A stretch of DNA of 64,000 nucleotides from JACCXG01 sp963785755 (GTDB taxonomy: Bacteria; Acidobacteriota; Vicinamibacteria; Vicinamibacterales; 2-12-FULL-66-21). Below are positions 61,831-64,000 of the stretch, in pieces. The first letter of the stretch is position 1, and every line of letters begins with the position of its first letter. The notes below the pieces were generated by a model, which did not search any database, was not told where the DNA came from, and worked only from the letters and a program-made list of their open reading frames with translations. Both the position numbers and the translations under genes were made by a program. The DNA is taken from contig CAWAXG010000075.1 of assembly GCA_963785755.1 (NCBI GenBank), positions 822,186 to 886,185 on the forward strand, in the 5' to 3' direction.

Positions 61831-62316
61831 TCAGAAAAATAGCGAGTTTCGTTGCCTGAGCCGAGGCCGCGCCCGTCGCGGCCGGGGACGGGGTTGGACG
61901 ACGCGCCCCGTCCCTGTTGCGGTCGGGTCCCCAACCCTGACCAAACCCCGCTGTCGGGGTGCACGAACCCCGGTGGAGGCGGGACCCGAACGAGGACTTG
62001 GGGCGAGAGGGTCGAGGGCGGTCAGGGAGCAACGTAGTAGAGCGTCACGGCGGAGCTTCGCGACGATGCCCCACCACCACCACTGAATGGTGGAAAACCG
62101 TCCCCCGCGCGCATAGAACCACAGCAACACACCCGCGAAGGACAAGAGAAATACCCACACCGACCGCCAGTCGGTGAGCCGTTCGATGACGGTGAGCGCG
62201 ACGCCAAAGCTGACCCCGAACCCAAATGCGGCGAGATTCCCGTCGCGCGGTTTCGGTTCGGTCGCCCGCCGTTCACTCGCGGCGAGTCGTTCTTCGAGCC
62301 AGTGTGAAACATTCAT
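61831..62316 (-). CDS. Small two-helix membrane protein, hypothetical
   Basis: 161 residues from ATG 62316. NVSHWLEERLAASERRATEP is an amphipathic start, then two helices (LAAFGFGVSFGVALTVIERL and VWVFLLSFAGVLLWFYARGG) and IQWWWWGIVAKLRRDALL. The last 70 residues are proline/arginine-rich and look non-coding, so a real stop may have been lost by a frameshift. Family unrecognised. Confidence 0.4.
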   Translation of the reverse strand: MNVSHWLEERLAASERRATEPKPRDGNLAAFGFGVSFGVALTVIERLTDWRSVWVFLLSFAGVLLWFYARGGRFSTIQWWWWGIVAKLRRDALLRCSLTALDPLAPSPRSGPASTGVRAPRQRGLVRVGDPTATGTGRVVQPRPRPRRARPRLRQRNSLFF

Positions 62317-62347
62317 TGCAAGATTCCGACGGCCAGCCATGCGCGTT

Positions 62348-62529
62348 TCATGATGGCGGAGTATAACTCAGCCTTAAGGCCCGGTCGCCCCGGTCAGAAT
62401 GGTGTAGAATCTCACGAGCAGAGTGGGCGGCGTCGGCGGGCGAGGCGAGTGCGAAGAGCGCGAGGAGCGTTCCGAGGCAAGCGCGGGTGGCGGTAAGCGC
62501 AACCGAGCGACGATGCCGGGCTTGGACAT
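62348..62529 (-). CDS. Possible small secreted peptide (frameshift needed)
   Basis: GGAGGCTGTG precedes ATG 62529 (MSKPGIVAR). A one-base shift soon after gives RSVALTATRACLGTLLALFA and LASPADAAHSAREIL, a good signal peptide with an AxA site, and a stop at 62348. About 60 residues. This rests on the ribosome site and the hydrophobic segment only. Confidence 0.25.
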
Positions 62530-62894
62530 CACAGCCTCCGTGAGTGGCCAAGGGAGCCGGGTAGAGACTGGACCATATCTCAACAACCTCCTGTCACAAG
62601 CAGATCCACCTCAGCGGACATTAGTCGCCGCCACGGGTGAACTGGCTTGTCAGAACTCTCACGGCTAGAGTGTGCGAGCAACCCGCAACGCTAAACCCAG
62701 AGGTCGCATGACATCGCTGCCACCCTGTCCGGTCTGCGGGAAGCCAACGTTGACACCCAGAGGCGAGCCAAACCGTTCCGCCGGTTGGCCGCTTGCGACG
62801 ACGGTATCCGCGCCGTAATTCTTGCGTCAGCATCGACTGCATCGGAGTGCTGCGATGTCCGCCGACGGCCGGCGGCCCGCGCCTGGAGGTTGCC
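62530..62894. other. 365-base gap, nothing recognised
   Basis: No coding signal is seen beyond short frames. The GGAGG ribosome site of the permease gene lies at 62885-62889. Confidence 0.4.
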
Positions 62895-63960
62895 ATGTAT
62901 CGGGACACGACCAGCCGGTTCCTCTTCGTCCTCCTGCTCCTCGCGATGGCGTTGTTCGCGGGGCAGGTGATTGCCCCGTTCATCGCAGGCCTCACGTGGG
63001 CCGCCGTGCTCGTCGTCACGTTCCGCCCGTTCCATCGCCGCCTCCAGCGCGCGTGCGGCGGCCGACAGTGGGTCGCCACGACCATCCTCACGCTGCTCGT
63101 CGCGGCCTTCGTCATCGTGCCGGTGACACTCGTCGCGGTCCAGGCCGTGCAGGGCGGGATCGCCGGCTACCAGTGGGTCCAGGAATCCTACCAGGGCACG
63201 TCGTCCGGTCCGACGGTGGCGGAGCGCTGGCCCTGGCTCGTCAATCTCGTCGAGCGCGGCAAGCGGGTGGTCGGCCTCGCCCACATAAACCTGAAGGGGC
63301 TCGCCGTCACCGCGCTGCAGCGTCTCGCGGCGTTCCTCGCGGCGACCGGCCCGGCGCTCGTCGGGGGTGCGCTCGGCTTCGTGTTCTCGTTCATCGTGAT
63401 GATCGTGGGGATCCCGGTGCTCTTCGCGCACGGGGAGGCGATGACCGAGGCGCTTGCCTCGGCGCTCCCGTTCCCCATCGACGACGCCCGACGCATCCTG
63501 TACGACATCGGCGAGATGACGCGCGGCGTGTTCCTCAGCGTCGGACTGACCGCCGCCGTCCAGGCGGCCCTCGGCTTGATCGGGTTCCTCGTGCTGGGCG
63601 TCCCTCACGCCGGCTCGCTGAGCGCGCTCATGTTCTTCCTGGCCCTGGTGCCTGGCGGAGTGGGGCTCGTCTGGGCCCCCGTCGCAATCTGGCTCGGGCT
63701 CATCGGGAACACGTGGGGCGCCGTGATGATGGTGGTGTGGGGCGGCGGCGTCATCGGCACGATGCGACAACGTCCTGCGCCCGCTGCTCGCGGGACGCGG
63801 TGTGAAGCTCGACGGCATCACGCTGTTCTTCGGGCTGGTCGGCGGGATGGCCGCCTTCGGGCTCGTCGGACTCTTCCTCGGCCCCATCGTGCTGTACACG
63901 CTCCGCGAGCTCGTGGCGATCCTGCGGCGCGACGTGTACGCGGCCGTCGACACCGTCTAA
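62895..63960 (+). CDS. AI-2E family transporter/permease (one frameshift)
   Basis: About 354 residues. GGAGG lies five bases before ATG 62895. About eight helices are visible (FLFVLLLLAMALFAGQVIAPFI, AAFVIVPVTLVAVQAV, FVFSFIVMIVGIPVLFAHG, ALGLIGFLVLGVPHAGSLSA and ALMFFLALVPGGVGLVWAPV). An extra base near 63764 must be skipped to continue DNVLRPLLAGRGVKLDGITLFFGLVGG to LGPIVLYTLRELVAIL, the family C-terminal block (PF01594). Members include TqsA-type exporters and Na+/H+ antiporters; the substrate cannot be told. Confidence 0.82.
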
Positions 63961-64000
63961 TCCACGCGGCTGGTGATGGCATGGTCAACGGTCGGCGATA

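Noticed and set aside
61960..62000. Possible tRNA or tmRNA 3' end on the minus strand
   Set aside because: GGTGGAGGCGGGACCCGAAC resembles the T-arm and acceptor end of a minus-strand tRNA or tmRNA, but no complementary 5' acceptor strand, D-arm or anticodon arm was found at a suitable distance.
1..64000. CRISPR array
   Set aside because: No set of evenly spaced identical repeats with unique spacers was found. The ACGTG and CCAACTCCC tracts are contiguous degenerate words in inverted arms, and no cas gene is present.

Overview
The window looks like a chromosomal segment of a high-GC soil Acidobacteriota, probably Vicinamibacteria-like. This is inferred from the permease of the acidobacterial duplicated orphan permease (ADOP) type at the left edge and its decayed copy at 45.7 kb, the Oar-like TonB-dependent receptor with a carboxypeptidase-regulatory domain, many Tat-exported or signal-peptide-bearing TIM-barrel isomerases and Gfo/Idh proteins, and intergenic spaces full of small inverted repeats. 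No 16S rRNA or marker gene confirms it.

Left part (0-43.5 kb): a large carbohydrate-catabolism locus. It holds a TonB-dependent receptor, a GH95 alpha-L-fucosidase, a ribose-type ABC importer and a hexuronate-type MFS transporter for uptake. The catabolic enzymes are an L-rhamnose/L-fucose-type mutarotase, an L-fuconolactonase-like amidohydrolase, L-fuconate dehydratase, an SDR dehydrogenase, an HpcH/HpaI aldolase, D-mannonate dehydratase, a split UxaA-type dehydratase, 5-dehydro-4-deoxyglucarate dehydratase, KDPG aldolase and KDG kinase. Together they would turn L-fucose and hexuronates into pyruvate plus C2/C3 products by non-phosphorylative or Entner-Doudoroff-like routes. A LacI-family regulator sits in the locus. 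Closely similar CG-centred palindromes lie before the receptor/dehydratase pair, before the regulator itself and before the MFS transporter, so one local regulon is likely.

Middle (36.8-52 kb): two tandem secreted paralogues of unknown function, a PpiD-like foldase, an ADOP pseudogene, SppA peptidase, a pair of bacterial PH-domain membrane proteins, a lone receiver-domain protein and a small secreted protein.

Right part (52-64 kb): accessory DNA. A tRNA-Leu(CAG) is followed by a truncated integrase, an excisionase-like gene and a charged mobile-element protein. Next come a gutted quinol NO reductase, small stress/membrane genes, an IS21 istB scrap, and two convincing integron attC sites that bracket a one-gene cassette with no integrase in view. 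After these lie an IS5-family transposase that truncates a zinc-ribbon gene, and an AI-2E-type permease.

Two features cross the whole window. First, about a dozen otherwise well-conserved genes are split by what look like single-base insertions or deletions, one of them in a run of seven G. This suggests residual long-read assembly error more than decay. Second, several unrelated families of low-complexity arms, arranged as inverted pairs around a core, occupy intergenic gaps.
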